Source: Paratinospora sagittata (taxonomy: Eukaryota > Streptophyta > Magnoliopsida > Ranunculales > Menispermaceae). From it: a stretch of DNA of 64,000 bases. Shown here in pieces: positions 51,301 to 64,000 of the stretch. Below the pieces are notes generated by a model that worked only from the letters and a program-made list of their open reading frames with translations, ran no database searches and was not told the origin of the DNA. Both the position numbers and the translations under genes were made by a program. Where the stretch lies: positions 19,816,286 through 19,880,285 of the forward strand of contig CM069603.1 of assembly GCA_035771175.1 (NCBI GenBank), given 5' to 3'. Numbering within the stretch: position 1 is the first letter of the stretch; the number at the start of each line of letters is the position of its first letter.

Positions 51301-54300
51301 CCCTTGTGTGCTAAGATTTGCAGAGGCTATCCCTTGTTTAAAACTCTAAGTATATATGAAGTGGTCTCGGTAAGATAACACATCAAAAAGGAACACATCA
51401 CCTGTTTTGCCTCAAGAACACATCAAACAACAGCTTTCGAATTCTACAAAGATCAAGCTCGAAGAACGAAGACATATCTCATGTTTAACGCACTAGTTTG
51501 ATCCCTGGTGTGTAGGGTAACCCCTCGATCAATCTTAGCACTAAAACTCTTAAAATTGCAAAGTCTTCAAAATCACATTCCATATAGAATTTCATTTTGA
51601 CAAAAATGTTTTCCGAAAGGTTTTAATCATAATTTTAATGAGTTTTGAATTATTTAAAAGTGTTTATTCTTATATCAAAGTGTTTTGAGTCAATGAAATG
51701 GTTCTTTAGTGTCAAAATATTAATTTTCCAAAAATAAGGCTATCCAGCAATTGGCACGTCTTAGACTAAAATCTTATATTTCTAACGAGAAAAATGTGGG
51801 TACTTCTGCTTGCTCGATTTTTCTATTCCTTCACAGTTTTGCCAAGTTATCTTAATCGAAATATTCTCTAGTAACACCTATATGATTCCCATTGTCTCGC
51901 ACGCCCAAAAAAGTTTAGATTGAACAATGTTTTGAATTCAAATCATTTTGTAGTACTCTTGCTCTTTAACCTTCAACTTCAAATTTTATAAAACACTCAT
52001 TCTCTGATTTTCAAAAATACAACACGCACGATATTTGCAAGTTATATTGAGCTTTTCGAAGAGTTTTTCAAGAGAAGAAAGTAATGATTCTTGCCTTTGC
52101 AAAAAAAGGCTTCGAATTGAATCAAAATTGCAATCTGTCTTGATGTTCAGCTAGTTCTTCATTTTAACCCTTGTGTGCTAAGATTTGCAGAGGCTATCCA
52201 TTGTTTAAAACTCTAAGTATATGAAGTGGTCTCGGTAAGATAACACATCAAAAAGGAACACATCACCTGTTTTGCGTCAAGAACACATCAAACAATAGCT
52301 TTCGAATTCTACAAAGATCAAGCTCGAAGAACGAAGACATATGTCATGTCTAATGCATTAGTTTGATCTCTGGTGTGTAGGGTAACCCCTCGATCAATCT
52401 CAGCACTAAAACTCTGAAAATTGCAAAGTCTTCAAAATCACTTTCGATATAGTATTTCATTTTTTAAAAAATGTTTTCTGAAAGGTTTTAATCATAATTT
52501 TAATGGGTTTTGAATTATTTAAAAGTGTTTAATCTTATATCAAAGTGTTTTGAGTCAATGAAATGGTTCTTTAGTGTCAAAATATTGATTTTTCAAAAAT
52601 AAGGCTATCCAGCAATTGGCACGTCTTAGACTAAAATTTAATATTTCTAACGAGAAAAATGTGGGTACTTCTGCTTGCTCGATTTTTCTATTCCTTCACA
52701 GTTTTGCAAGGTTATCTTAATTGAAATATTCTCTAGTAACACCTAGATGATTCCCATTATCTCGCACGCCCAAAAAACTTTAGATTGAACAATGTTTTGA
52801 ATTCAAATCATTTTGTAGTACTCTGGCTCTTTAACCTTCAACTTCAAATTTTATAAAACACTCATTCTCTGATTTTCAAAAATACAACACGCACGATATT
52901 TGCATGTTAGATTGAGCTTTTCAAAGAGTTTTTCAAGAGAAGAAAGTAATGATTCTTGCCTTTGCAAAAAAAGGCTTCGAATTGAATCAAAATTGCAATC
53001 TGTCTTGATGTTCAGCTAGTTCTTCATTTAATCCCTTGTGTGCTAAGATTTGCAGAGGCTATCCATTGTTTAAAACTCTAAGTATCAGAAGTGGTCTCGG
53101 TAAGATAACACATGAAAAAGGAACACATCACCTGTTTTGCATCAAGAACACATCAAACAATAGCTTTCGAATTCTACAAAGATCAAGCTCGAAGAACGAA
53201 GACATATCTCATGTCTAATGCATTAGTTTGATCTCTGGTGTGTAGGGTAACCCCTCGATCAATCTCAGCACTAAAACTCTGAAAATTGCAAAGTCTTCAA
53301 AATCACTTTCGATATAGTATTTCGTTTTGAAAAAAATGTTTTCCGAAAGGTTTTAATCATAATTTAAATGAGTCTTGAATTATTTAAAAGTGTTTAATCT
53401 TATATCAAAGTGTTTTGTGTCAATGAAATGGTTCTTTAGTGTCAAAATATTAATTTTTCGAAAATAAGGCTGTCCAGCAATTGGCACGTCTTAGACTAAA
53501 ATTTAATATTTCTAACGAGAAAAATGTGGGTACTTCTGCTTGCTCGATTTTTCTATTCCTTCACAGTTTTGCAAGGTTATCTTAATTGAAATATTCTCTA
53601 GTAACACTAGATGATTCCCATTATCTCGCACGCCCAAAAAACTTTAGATTGAACAATGTTTTGAATTCAAATCATTTTGTAGTACTCTGGCTCTTTAACC
53701 TTCAACTTCAAATTTTATAAAACACTCATTCTCTGATTTTCAAAAATACAACACGCACGATATTTGCAAGTTAGATTGAGCTTTTCGAAGAGTTTTTTAA
53801 GAGAAGAAAGTAATGATTCTTGCCTTTGCAAAAAAAGGCTTCGAATTGAATCAAAATTGCAATCTGTCTTGATGTTCAGCTAGTTCTTCATTTTATCCCT
53901 TGTGTGCTAAGATTTGCAGAGGCTATCCATTGTTTAAAACTCTAAGTATATGAAGTGGTCTCGGTAAGATAACACATCAAAAAGGAACACATCACCTGTT
54001 TTGCGTCAAGAACACATCAAACAATAGCTTTCGAATTCTACAAAGATCAAGCTCGAAGAACGAAGACATATGTCATGTCTAATGCATTAGTTTGATCTCT
54101 GGTGTGTAGGGTAACCCCTCGATCAATCTCAGCACTAAAACTCTGAAAATTGCAAAGTCTTCAAAATCACTTTCGATATAGTATTTCATTTTTTAAAAAA
54201 TGTTTTCTGAAAGGTTTTAATCATAATTTTAATGGGTTTTGAATTATTTAAAAGTGTTTAATCTTATATCAAAGTGTTTTGAGTCAATGAAATGGTTCTT

Positions 54301-57300
54301 TAGTGTCAAAATATTAATTTTTCGAAAATAAGGCTGTCCAGCAATTGGCACGTCTTAGACTAAAATTTAATATTTCTAACGAGAAAAATGTGGGTACTTC
54401 TGCTTGCTCGATTTTTCTATTCCTTCACAGTTTTGCAAGGTTATCTTAATTGAAATATTCTCTAGTAACACCTAGATGATTCCCATTATCTCGCACGCCC
54501 AAAAAACTTTAGATTGAACAATGTTTTGAATTCAAATCATTTTGTAGTACTCTGGCTCTTTAACCTTCAACTTCAAATTTTATAAAACACTCATTCTCTG
54601 ATTTTCAAAAATACAACACGCACGATATTTGCATGTTAGATTGAGCTTTTCGAAGAGTTTTTCAAAAGAAGAAAGTAATGATTCTTGCCTTTGCAAAAAA
54701 AGGCTTCGAATTGAATCAAAATTGCAATCTGTCTTGATGTTCAGCTAGTTCTTCATTTTATCCCTTGTGTGCTAAGATTTGCAGAGGCTATCCATTGTTT
54801 AAAACTCTAAGTATATGAAGTGGTCTCGGTAAGATAACACATCAAAAAGGAACACATCACCTGTTTTGCGTCAAGAACACATCAAACAATAGCTTTCGAA
54901 TTCTACAATGGTCAAGCTCGAAGAACGAAGACATATCTCATGTCTAATGCATTAGTTTGATCTCTGGTGTGTAGGGTAACCCCTCGATCAATCTCAGCAC
55001 TAAAACTCTGAAAATTGCAAAGTCTTCAAAATCACTTTCGATATAGTATTTCATTTTGAAAAAAATGTTTTCTGAAAGGTTTTAATCATAATTTTAATGA
55101 GTTTTGAAATATTTAAAAGTGTTTAATCTTATATCAAAGTGTTTTGAGTCAATGAAATGGTTCTTTAGTGTCAAAATATTAATGTTTCAAAAATAAGGCT
55201 ATCCAGCAATTGGCACGTCTTAGACTAAAATCTGATATTTCTAACGAGAAAAATGTGGGCACTTCTGCTTGCTCGATTTTTCTATTCCTTCACAGTTTTG
55301 CCAGGTTATCTTAATTGAAATATTCTCTACTAACACCTAGATGATTCCCATTGTCTCGCACGCCCAAAAAACTTTAGATTGAACAATGTTTTGAATTCAA
55401 ATCATTTTGTAGTACTCTTGCTCTTTAACCTTCAACTTCAAATTTTATAAAACACTTATTCTCTGATTTTCAAAAATACAACACGCACGATATTTGCAAG
55501 TTAGATTGAGCTTTTCGAAGAGTTTTTCAAGAGAAGAAAGTAATGATTCTTGCCTTTGCAAAAAAAGGCTTTGAATTGAATCAAAATTGCAATCTGTCTT
55601 GATGTTCAGCTAGTTCTTCATTTAATCCCTTGTGTGCTAAGATTTGCAGAGGCTATCCATTGTTTAAAACTCTAAGTATCAGAAGTGGTCTCGGTAAGAT
55701 AACACATGAAAAAGGAACACATCACCTGTTTTGCATCAAGAACACATCAAACAATAGCTTTCGAATTCTACAAAGATCAAGCTCGAAGAACGAAGACATA
55801 TCTCATGTCTAATGCATTAGTTTGATCTCTGGTGTGTAGGGTAACCCCTCGATCAATCTCAGCACTAAAACTCTGAAAATTGCAAAGTCTTCAAAATCAC
55901 TTTCGATATAGTATTTCGTTTTGAAAAAAATGTTTTCCGAAAGGTTTTAATCATAATTTAAATGAGTCTTGAATTATTTAAAAGTGTTTAATCTTATATC
56001 AAAGTGTTTTGTGTCAATGAAATGGTTCTTTAGTGTCAAAATATTAATTTTTCAAAAATAAGGCTATCCACCAATTTGCACGTCTTAGACTAAAATCTGA
56101 TATTTCTAACGAGAAAAATGTGGGCACTTCTGCTTGCTCGATTTTTCTATTCCTTCACAGTTTTGCCAGGTTATATTAATTGAAACATTCTCGAGTAACA
56201 CCTAGAAGATTCCCATTGTCTCGCACGCCCAAAAAAGTTTAGATTGAACAATGTTTTGAATTCAAATCATTTTGTAGTACTCTTGCTCTTTAACCTTCAA
56301 CTTCAAATTTTATAAAACACTCATTCTCTGATTTTCAAAAATACAACACGCACGATATTTGCAAGTTAGATTGACCTTTTCGAAGAGTTTTTCAAGAGAA
56401 GAAAGTAATGATTCTTGCCTTTGCAAAAAAAAGGCTTCGAATTGAATCAAAATTTCAATTTGTCTTGATGTTCAGCTAGTTCTTCATTTTATCCCTTGTG
56501 TGCTAATATTTGCAGAGGCTATCCATTGTTTATAAGTATCTGAAGTGGTCTCGGTAAGATAACACAAGAAAAAGGAACACATCACCTGTTTTGCATCAAG
56601 AACACATCAAACAATAGCTTTCGAATTCTAAAAAGATCAAGCTCGAAGAACGAAGACATATCTCATGTCTAATGCATTAGTTTGATCTCTCGTGTGTAGC
56701 GTAACCCCTCGATCAATCTCAGCACTAAAACTCTGAAAATTGCAAAGTCTTCAAAATCACTTTCGATATAGTATTTCATTTTGAAAAAAATGTTTTCTGA
56801 AAGGTTTTAGTCATAATTTTAATGGGTTTTGAATTATTTAAAAGTGTTTAATCTTATATCAAAGTGTTTTGAGTCAATGAAATGGTTCTTTAGTGTCAAA
56901 ATATTAATTTTTCAAAAATAAGGCTATCCAGCAATTTCCACGTCTTACACTAAAATTTGATATTTCTAACGAGAAAAATGTGGGCACTTCTGCTTGCTCG
57001 ATTTTTCTATTCCTTCACAGTTTTGCCAGGTTATCTTAATTGAAATATTCTCTAGTAACACCTAGATGATTCCCATTGTTTCGCACGCCCAAAAAACTTT
57101 AGATTGAACAATGTTTTGAATTCAAATCATTTTGTAGTACTCATTCTCTGATTTTCAAAAATAAACACGCACGATATTTGCAAGTTAGATTGAGCTTTTT
57201 GAAGAGTTTTTCAAGAGAAGAAAGTAATGATTCTTGCCTTTGCAAAAAAAGGCTTCGAATTGAATCAAGATTGCAATCTGTCTTGATGTTCAGCTAGTTT

Positions 57301-60300
57301 CTTCATTTTATCCCTTGTGTGCTAAGATTTGCAGAGGCTATCCCTTGTTTAAAACTCTAAGTATATATGAAGTGGTCTCGGTAAGATAACACATCAAAAA
57401 GGAACACATCACCTGTTTTGCCTCAAGAACACATCAAACAACAGCTTTCGAATTCTACAAAGATCAAGCTCGAAGAACGAAGACATATCTCATGTTTAAC
57501 GCACTAGTTTGATCCCTGGTGTGTAGGGTAACCCCTCGATCAATCTTAGCACTAAAACTCTTAAAATTGCAAAGTCTTCAAAATCACATTCCATATAGAA
57601 TTTCATTTTGACAAAAATGTTTTCCGAAAGGTTTTAATCATAATTTTAATGAGTTTTGAATTATTTAAAAGTGTTTATTCTTATATCAAAGTGTTTTGAG
57701 TCAATGAAATGGTTCTTTAGTGTCAAAATATTAATTTTCCAAAAATAAGGCTATCCAGCAATTGGCACGTCTTAGACTAAAATCTTATATTTCTAACGAG
57801 AAAAATGTGGGTACTTCTGCTTGCTCGATTTTTCTATTCCTTCACAGTTTTGCCAAGTTATCTTAATCGAAATATTCTCTAGTAACACCTATATGATTCC
57901 CATTGTCTCGCACGCCCAAAAAAGTTTAGATTGAACAATGTTTTGAATTCAAATCATTTTGTAGTACTCTTGCTCTTTAACCTTCAACTTCAAATTTTAT
58001 AAAACACTCATTCTCTGATTTTCAAAAATACAACACGCACGATATTTGCAAGTTATATTGAGCTTTTCGAAGAGTTTTTCAAGAGAAGAAAGTAATGATT
58101 CTTGCCTTTGCAAAAAAAGGCTTCGAATTGAATCAAAATTGCAATCTGTCTTGATGTTCAGCTAGTTCTTCATTTTAACCCTTGTGTGCTAAGATTTGCA
58201 GAGGCTATCCATTGTTTAAAACTCTAAGTATATGAAGTGGTCTCGGTAAGATAACACATCAAAAAGGAACACATCACCTGTTTTGCGTCAAGAACACATC
58301 AAACAATAGCTTTCGAATTCTACAAAGATCAAGCTCGAAGAACGAAGACATATGTCATGTCTAATGCATTAGTTTGATCTCTGGTGTGTAGGGTAACCCC
58401 TCGATCAATCTCAGCACTAAAACTCTGAAAATTGCAAAGTCTTCAAAATCACTTTCGATATAGTATTTCATTTTTTAAAAAATGTTTTCTGAAAGGTTTT
58501 AATCATAATTTTAATGGGTTTTGAATTATTTAAAAGTGTTTAATCTTATATCAAAGTGTTTTGAGTCAATGAAATGGTTCTTTAGTGTCAAAATATTGAT
58601 TTTTCAAAAATAAGGCTATCCAGCAATTGGCACGTCTTAGACTAAAATTTAATATTTCTAACGAGAAAAATGTGGGTACTTCTGCTTGCTCGATTTTTCT
58701 ATTCCTTCACAGTTTTGCAAGGTTATCTTAATTGAAATATTCTCTAGTAACACCTAGATGATTCCCATTATCTCGCACGCCCAAAAAACTTTAGATTGAA
58801 CAATGTTTTGAATTCAAATCATTTTGTAGTACTCTGGCTCTTTAACCTTCAACTTCAAATTTTATAAAACACTCATTCTCTGATTTTCAAAAATACAACA
58901 CGCACGATATTTGCATGTTAGATTGAGCTTTTCAAAGAGTTTTTCAAGAGAAGAAAGTAATGATTCTTGCCTTTGCAAAAAAAGGCTTCGAATTGAATCA
59001 AAATTGCAATCTGTCTTGATGTTCAGCTAGTTCTTCATTTAATCCCTTGTGTGCTAAGATTTGCAGAGGCTATCCATTGTTTAAAACTCTAAGTATCAGA
59101 AGTGGTCTCGGTAAGATAACACATGAAAAAGGAACACATCACCTGTTTTGCATCAAGAACACATCAAACAATAGCTTTCGAATTCTACAAAGATCAAGCT
59201 CGAAGAACGAAGACATATCTCATGTCTAATGCATTAGTTTGATCTCTGGTGTGTAGGGTAACCCCTCGATCAATCTCAGCACTAAAACTCTGAAAATTGC
59301 AAAGTCTTCAAAATCACTTTCGATATAGTATTTCGTTTTGAAAAAAATGTTTTCCGAAAGGTTTTAATCATAATTTAAATGAGTCTTGAATTATTTAAAA
59401 GTGTTTAATCTTATATCAAAGTGTTTTGTGTCAATGAAATGGTTCTTTAGTGTCAAAATATTAATTTTTCGAAAATAAGGCTGTCCAGCAATTGGCACGT
59501 CTTAGACTAAAATTTAATATTTCTAACGAGAAAAATGTGGGTACTTCTGCTTGCTCGATTTTTCTATTCCTTCACAGTTTTGCAAGGTTATCTTAATTGA
59601 AATATTCTCTAGTAACACTAGATGATTCCCATTATCTCGCACGCCCAAAAAACTTTAGATTGAACAATGTTTTGAATTCAAATCATTTTGTAGTACTCTG
59701 GCTCTTTAACCTTCAACTTCAAATTTTATAAAACACTCATTCTCTGATTTTCAAAAATACAACACGCACGATATTTGCAAGTTAGATTGAGCTTTTCGAA
59801 GAGTTTTTTAAGAGAAGAAAGTAATGATTCTTGCCTTTGCAAAAAAAGGCTTCGAATTGAATCAAAATTGCAATCTGTCTTGATGTTCAGCTAGTTCTTC
59901 ATTTTATCCCTTGTGTGCTAAGATTTGCAGAGGCTATCCATTGTTTAAAACTCTAAGTATATGAAGTGGTCTCGGTAAGATAACACATCAAAAAGGAACA
60001 CATCACCTGTTTTGCGTCAAGAACACATCAAACAATAGCTTTCGAATTCTACAAAGATCAAGCTCGAAGAACGAAGACATATGTCATGTCTAATGCATTA
60101 GTTTGATCTCTGGTGTGTAGGGTAACCCCTCGATCAATCTCAGCACTAAAACTCTGAAAATTGCAAAGTCTTCAAAATCACTTTCGATATAGTATTTCAT
60201 TTTTTAAAAAATGTTTTCTGAAAGGTTTTAATCATAATTTTAATGGGTTTTGAATTATTTAAAAGTGTTTAATCTTATATCAAAGTGTTTTGAGTCAATG

Positions 60301-62770
60301 AAATGGTTCTTTAGTGTCAAAATATTAATTTTTCGAAAATAAGGCTGTCCAGCAATTGGCACGTCTTAGACTAAAATTTAATATTTCTAACGAGAAAAAT
60401 GTGGGTACTTCTGCTTGCTCGATTTTTCTATTCCTTCACAGTTTTGCAAGGTTATCTTAATTGAAATATTCTCTAGTAACACCTAGATGATTCCCATTAT
60501 CTCGCACGCCCAAAAAACTTTAGATTGAACAATGTTTTGAATTCAAATCATTTTGTAGTACTCTGGCTCTTTAACCTTCAACTTCAAATTTTATAAAACA
60601 CTCATTCTCTGATTTTCAAAAATACAACACGCACGATATTTGCATGTTAGATTGAGCTTTTCGAAGAGTTTTTCAAAAGAAGAAAGTAATGATTCTTGCC
60701 TTTGCAAAAAAAGGCTTCGAATTGAATCAAAATTGCAATCTGTCTTGATGTTCAGCTAGTTCTTCATTTTATCCCTTGTGTGCTAAGATTTGCAGAGGCT
60801 ATCCATTGTTTAAAACTCTAAGTATATGAAGTGGTCTCGGTAAGATAACACATCAAAAAGGAACACATCACCTGTTTTGCGTCAAGAACACATCAAACAA
60901 TAGCTTTCGAATTCTACAATGGTCAAGCTCGAAGAACGAAGACATATCTCATGTCTAATGCATTAGTTTGATCTCTGGTGTGTAGGGTAACCCCTCGATC
61001 AATCTCAGCACTAAAACTCTGAAAATTGCAAAGTCTTCAAAATCACTTTCGATATAGTATTTCATTTTGAAAAAAATGTTTTCTGAAAGGTTTTAATCAT
61101 AATTTTAATGAGTTTTGAAATATTTAAAAGTGTTTAATCTTATATCAAAGTGTTTTGAGTCAATGAAATGGTTCTTTAGTGTCAAAATATTAATGTTTCA
61201 AAAATAAGGCTATCCAGCAATTGGCACGTCTTAGACTAAAATCTGATATTTCTAACGAGAAAAATGTGGGCACTTCTGCTTGCTCGATTTTTCTATTCCT
61301 TCACAGTTTTGCCAGGTTATCTTAATTGAAATATTCTCTACTAACACCTAGATGATTCCCATTGTCTCGCACGCCCAAAAAACTTTAGATTGAACAATGT
61401 TTTGAATTCAAATCATTTTGTAGTACTCTTGCTCTTTAACCTTCAACTTCAAATTTTATAAAACACTTATTCTCTGATTTTCAAAAATACAACACGCACG
61501 ATATTTGCAAGTTAGATTGAGCTTTTCGAAGAGTTTTTCAAGAGAAGAAAGTAATGATTCTTGCCTTTGCAAAAAAAGGCTTTGAATTGAATCAAAATTG
61601 CAATCTGTCTTGATGTTCAGCTAGTTCTTCATTTAATCCCTTGTGTGCTAAGATTTGCAGAGGCTATCCATTGTTTAAAACTCTAAGTATCAGAAGTGGT
61701 CTCGGTAAGATAACACATGAAAAAGGAACACATCACCTGTTTTGCATCAAGAACACATCAAACAATAGCTTTCGAATTCTACAAAGATCAAGCTCGAAGA
61801 ACGAAGACATATCTCATGTCTAATGCATTAGTTTGATCTCTGGTGTGTAGGGTAACCCCTCGATCAATCTCAGCACTAAAACTCTGAAAATTGCAAAGTC
61901 TTCAAAATCACTTTCGATATAGTATTTCGTTTTGAAAAAAATGTTTTCCGAAAGGTTTTAATCATAATTTAAATGAGTCTTGAATTATTTAAAAGTGTTT
62001 AATCTTATATCAAAGTGTTTTGTGTCAATGAAATGGTTCTTTAGTGTCAAAATATTAATTTTTCAAAAATAAGGCTATCCACCAATTTGCACGTCTTAGA
62101 CTAAAATCTGATATTTCTAACGAGAAAAATGTGGGCACTTCTGCTTGCTCGATTTTTCTATTCCTTCACAGTTTTGCCAGGTTATATTAATTGAAACATT
62201 CTCGAGTAACACCTAGAAGATTCCCATTGTCTCGCACGCCCAAAAAAGTTTAGATTGAACAATGTTTTGAATTCAAATCATTTTGTAGTACTCTTGCTCT
62301 TTAACCTTCAACTTCAAATTTTATAAAACACTCATTCTCTGATTTTCAAAAATACAACACGCACGATATTTGCAAGTTAGATTGACCTTTTCGAAGAGTT
62401 TTTCAAGAGAAGAAAGTAATGATTCTTGCCTTTGCAAAAAAAAGGCTTCGAATTGAATCAAAATTTCAATTTGTCTTGATGTTCAGCTAGTTCTTCATTT
62501 TATCCCTTGTGTGCTAATATTTGCAGAGGCTATCCATTGTTTATAAGTATCTGAAGTGGTCTCGGTAAGATAACACAAGAAAAAGGAACACATCACCTGT
62601 TTTGCATCAAGAACACATCAAACAATAGCTTTCGAATTCTAAAAAGATCAAGCTCGAAGAACGAAGACATATCTCATGTCTAATGCATTAGTTTGATCTC
62701 TCGTGTGTAGCGTAACCCCTCGATCAATCTCAGCACTAAAACTCTGAAAATTGCAAAGTCTTCAAAATCA
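44990..62770. repeat. Seven-monomer higher-order repeat tract (6011 bp, ~3 units)
   Basis: Monomers start at 45303, 46170, 47035, 47899, 48764, 49629 and 50495, then again at 51314 to 56506 and 57325 to 62517. The lengths recur as 867, 865, 864, 865, 865, 866 and 819 bp. The exact period is 6011 bp. Diagnostic variants recur once per unit: atatatatgaag, cacattccatatagaatttc, agtaacactagatg, tctacaatggtcaag, gaaacattctcgag and a 40-bp deletion. Spot comparison of the units revealed no differences. Similarity to the unit ends near 62770, where ttttgatatagtattccg replaces the expected variant. The short repeated 60-codon frame seen at 47025, 49619 and their 6011-bp repeats is repeat-derived, not a gene. 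Confidence 0.95.
45117..45120. repeat. Junction of a 40-bp internal deletion in a satellite monomer
   Basis: Other monomers read gtactcttgctcttt...aaaacactcattctc. Here one actc and the 40 bp up to the second actc are lost, giving gtactcattctc. The two flanking actc copies indicate deletion between 4-bp direct repeats. The same junction recurs at 51128-51131 and 57139-57142, exactly 6011 bp apart, so the event predates amplification of the seven-mer unit. A nearby 2-bp loss (aaaaataaacacgcacg) accompanies it. Confidence 0.9.
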
Positions 62771-64000
62771 CTTTTGATATAGTATTCCGTTTTGAAAAAA
62801 ATGTTTTCCGAAAGGTTTTAATCATAATTTTAGTGAGTTTTGAATTATTTAAAAGTGTTTAATCTTATATCAAAGTGTTTTGAGTCAATGAAATGGTTCT
62901 TTAGTGTCAAAATATTAATTTTTCAAAAATAAGGCTATCCAGCAATTTCCACGTCTTACACTAAAATTTGATATTTCTAACGAGAAAAATGTGGGCACTT
63001 CTGCTTGCTCGATTTTTCTATTCCTTCACAGTTTTGCCAGGTTATCTTAATTGAAATATTCTCTAGTAACACCCAGATGATTCCCATTTTCTCGCACGCC
63101 CAAAAAACTTTAGATTGAACAATGTTTTGAATTCAAATCATTTTGTAGTACTTTCGCTCTTTAACCTTCAACTTCAAATTTTATAAACCACTAATTCTCT
63201 GATTTTCAAAAATTCAACACGCACGATATTTGCATGTTTGATTGAGTTTTTTGAAGAGTTTTTCAAGAGAAGAAAGTAATGATTCTTGCCTTTGCAAAAA
63301 AAGGCTTCGAATTGAATCAAATTTGCAATTTGCCCTGATGTTCAGCTAGGTTCTTCATTTTATCCCTTGTGTGCTAAGATTTGCAGAGGCTATCCCTTGT
63401 TTAAAACTCTAAGTATATGGAGTGGTCTCGGTAAGATAACACATCAAAAAGGAACACATCACCTGTTTTGCATCAAGAACACATCAAACAACAACTTTCG
63501 AATTCTACAAAGATCAAGCTCGAAGAACGAAGACATATCTCATGTTTAACGCATTAGTTTGATCTCTGGTGTGTAGGGTAACCCCTCGATCAATCTTAGC
63601 ACTAAAACTCTGAAAATTGCAAAGTCTTCAAAATCACTTTCGATATAGTATTTCATTTTGACAAAAATGTTTTCCGAATGGTCTTAATCATAATTTTAAT
63701 GAGTTTTGAATTATTTAAAAGTGTTTATTCTTGTATCAAAGTGTTTTGAGTCAATGAAATGGTTCTTTAGTGTCAAAATATTAATTTTTCAAAAATAAGG
63801 CATCCAGCAATTGGCACGTCTTAGACTAAAATTTAATATTTCTAACGAGAAAAATGTGGGTACTTCTGCTTGCTCGATTTTTCTATTCCTTCACAGTTTT
63901 GCAAGGTTATCTTAATTGAAATATTCTCTAGTAACACTAGATGATTCCCATTATCTCGCACGCCCAAAAAACTTTAGATTGAACAATGTTTTGAATTCAA
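62771..64000. repeat. Diverged satellite monomers at the right edge
   Basis: The monomer beginning at 62517 leaves the seven-mer pattern near 62770 and lacks the 40-bp deletion. The next begins at 63377 and runs off the window after 624 bp. That last copy mixes features of different types: gtttaacgcattag in its first half, and agtaacactagatg near its end. The array clearly continues beyond the window. Confidence 0.9.

Noticed and set aside
1..64000. CRISPR-like array suggested by regular repeats
   Set aside because: There are no short repeats alternating with unique spacers; the whole 865-bp unit repeats, and the retrotransposon is plant-type.

Overview
The window is plant nuclear DNA. It is a long tandem array of one AT-rich satellite with a monomer of about 865 bp, interrupted once by a nearly intact Ty3/gypsy LTR retrotransposon. 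The plant assignment rests on the retrotransposon: a chromodomain-bearing Tekay/Del-type gag-pol polyprotein, a primer-binding site matching plant initiator-Met tRNA, and a typical plant gypsy LTR start. I do not recognise the satellite and cannot name the species. No host protein-coding gene, tRNA, rRNA or CRISPR array is visible. The only convincing protein-coding gene is the retrotransposon polyprotein.

Layout. (1) 1-5248: six complete satellite monomers plus the first 58 bp of a seventh. (2) 5249-16058: the retrotransposon, with two 2946-bp LTRs (5305-8250 and 13113-16058), a PBS at 8255 and one 1528-codon gag-pol frame at 8465-13051. About 56-61 bp of the element's own 3' internal end also sits, anomalously, to the left of the 5' LTR. 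(3) 16059-64000: the rest of the interrupted monomer, 54 complete monomers and a final partial one.

The right-hand array is organised into successive higher-order repeat (HOR) tracts. Dimeric units of about 1734 bp occur at 17.7-19.4, 20.3-24.6 and 26.4-31.6 kb. A four-monomer unit of 3443 bp is repeated three times at 34.1-44.5 kb. A seven-monomer unit of 6011 bp is repeated almost perfectly about three times at 45.0-62.8 kb. Monomers at the tract boundaries are chimeric, as expected from recombination between homologous positions.

How the parts relate. The chromodomain of the integrase may direct such elements to silent chromatin, which fits a satellite location. The actual junctions are not those of a simple integration: there is no target-site duplication, 41 bp of satellite is missing and there is an extra internal tail on the left. 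The two LTRs differ at 11 positions, all in their downstream halves. The array appears to be homogenising actively, and the element looks young. The most interesting features are the layered HOR architecture, the aberrant element junction, the asymmetric LTR divergence, and the regulatory-looking ACGT cluster and minisatellite inside the LTR.
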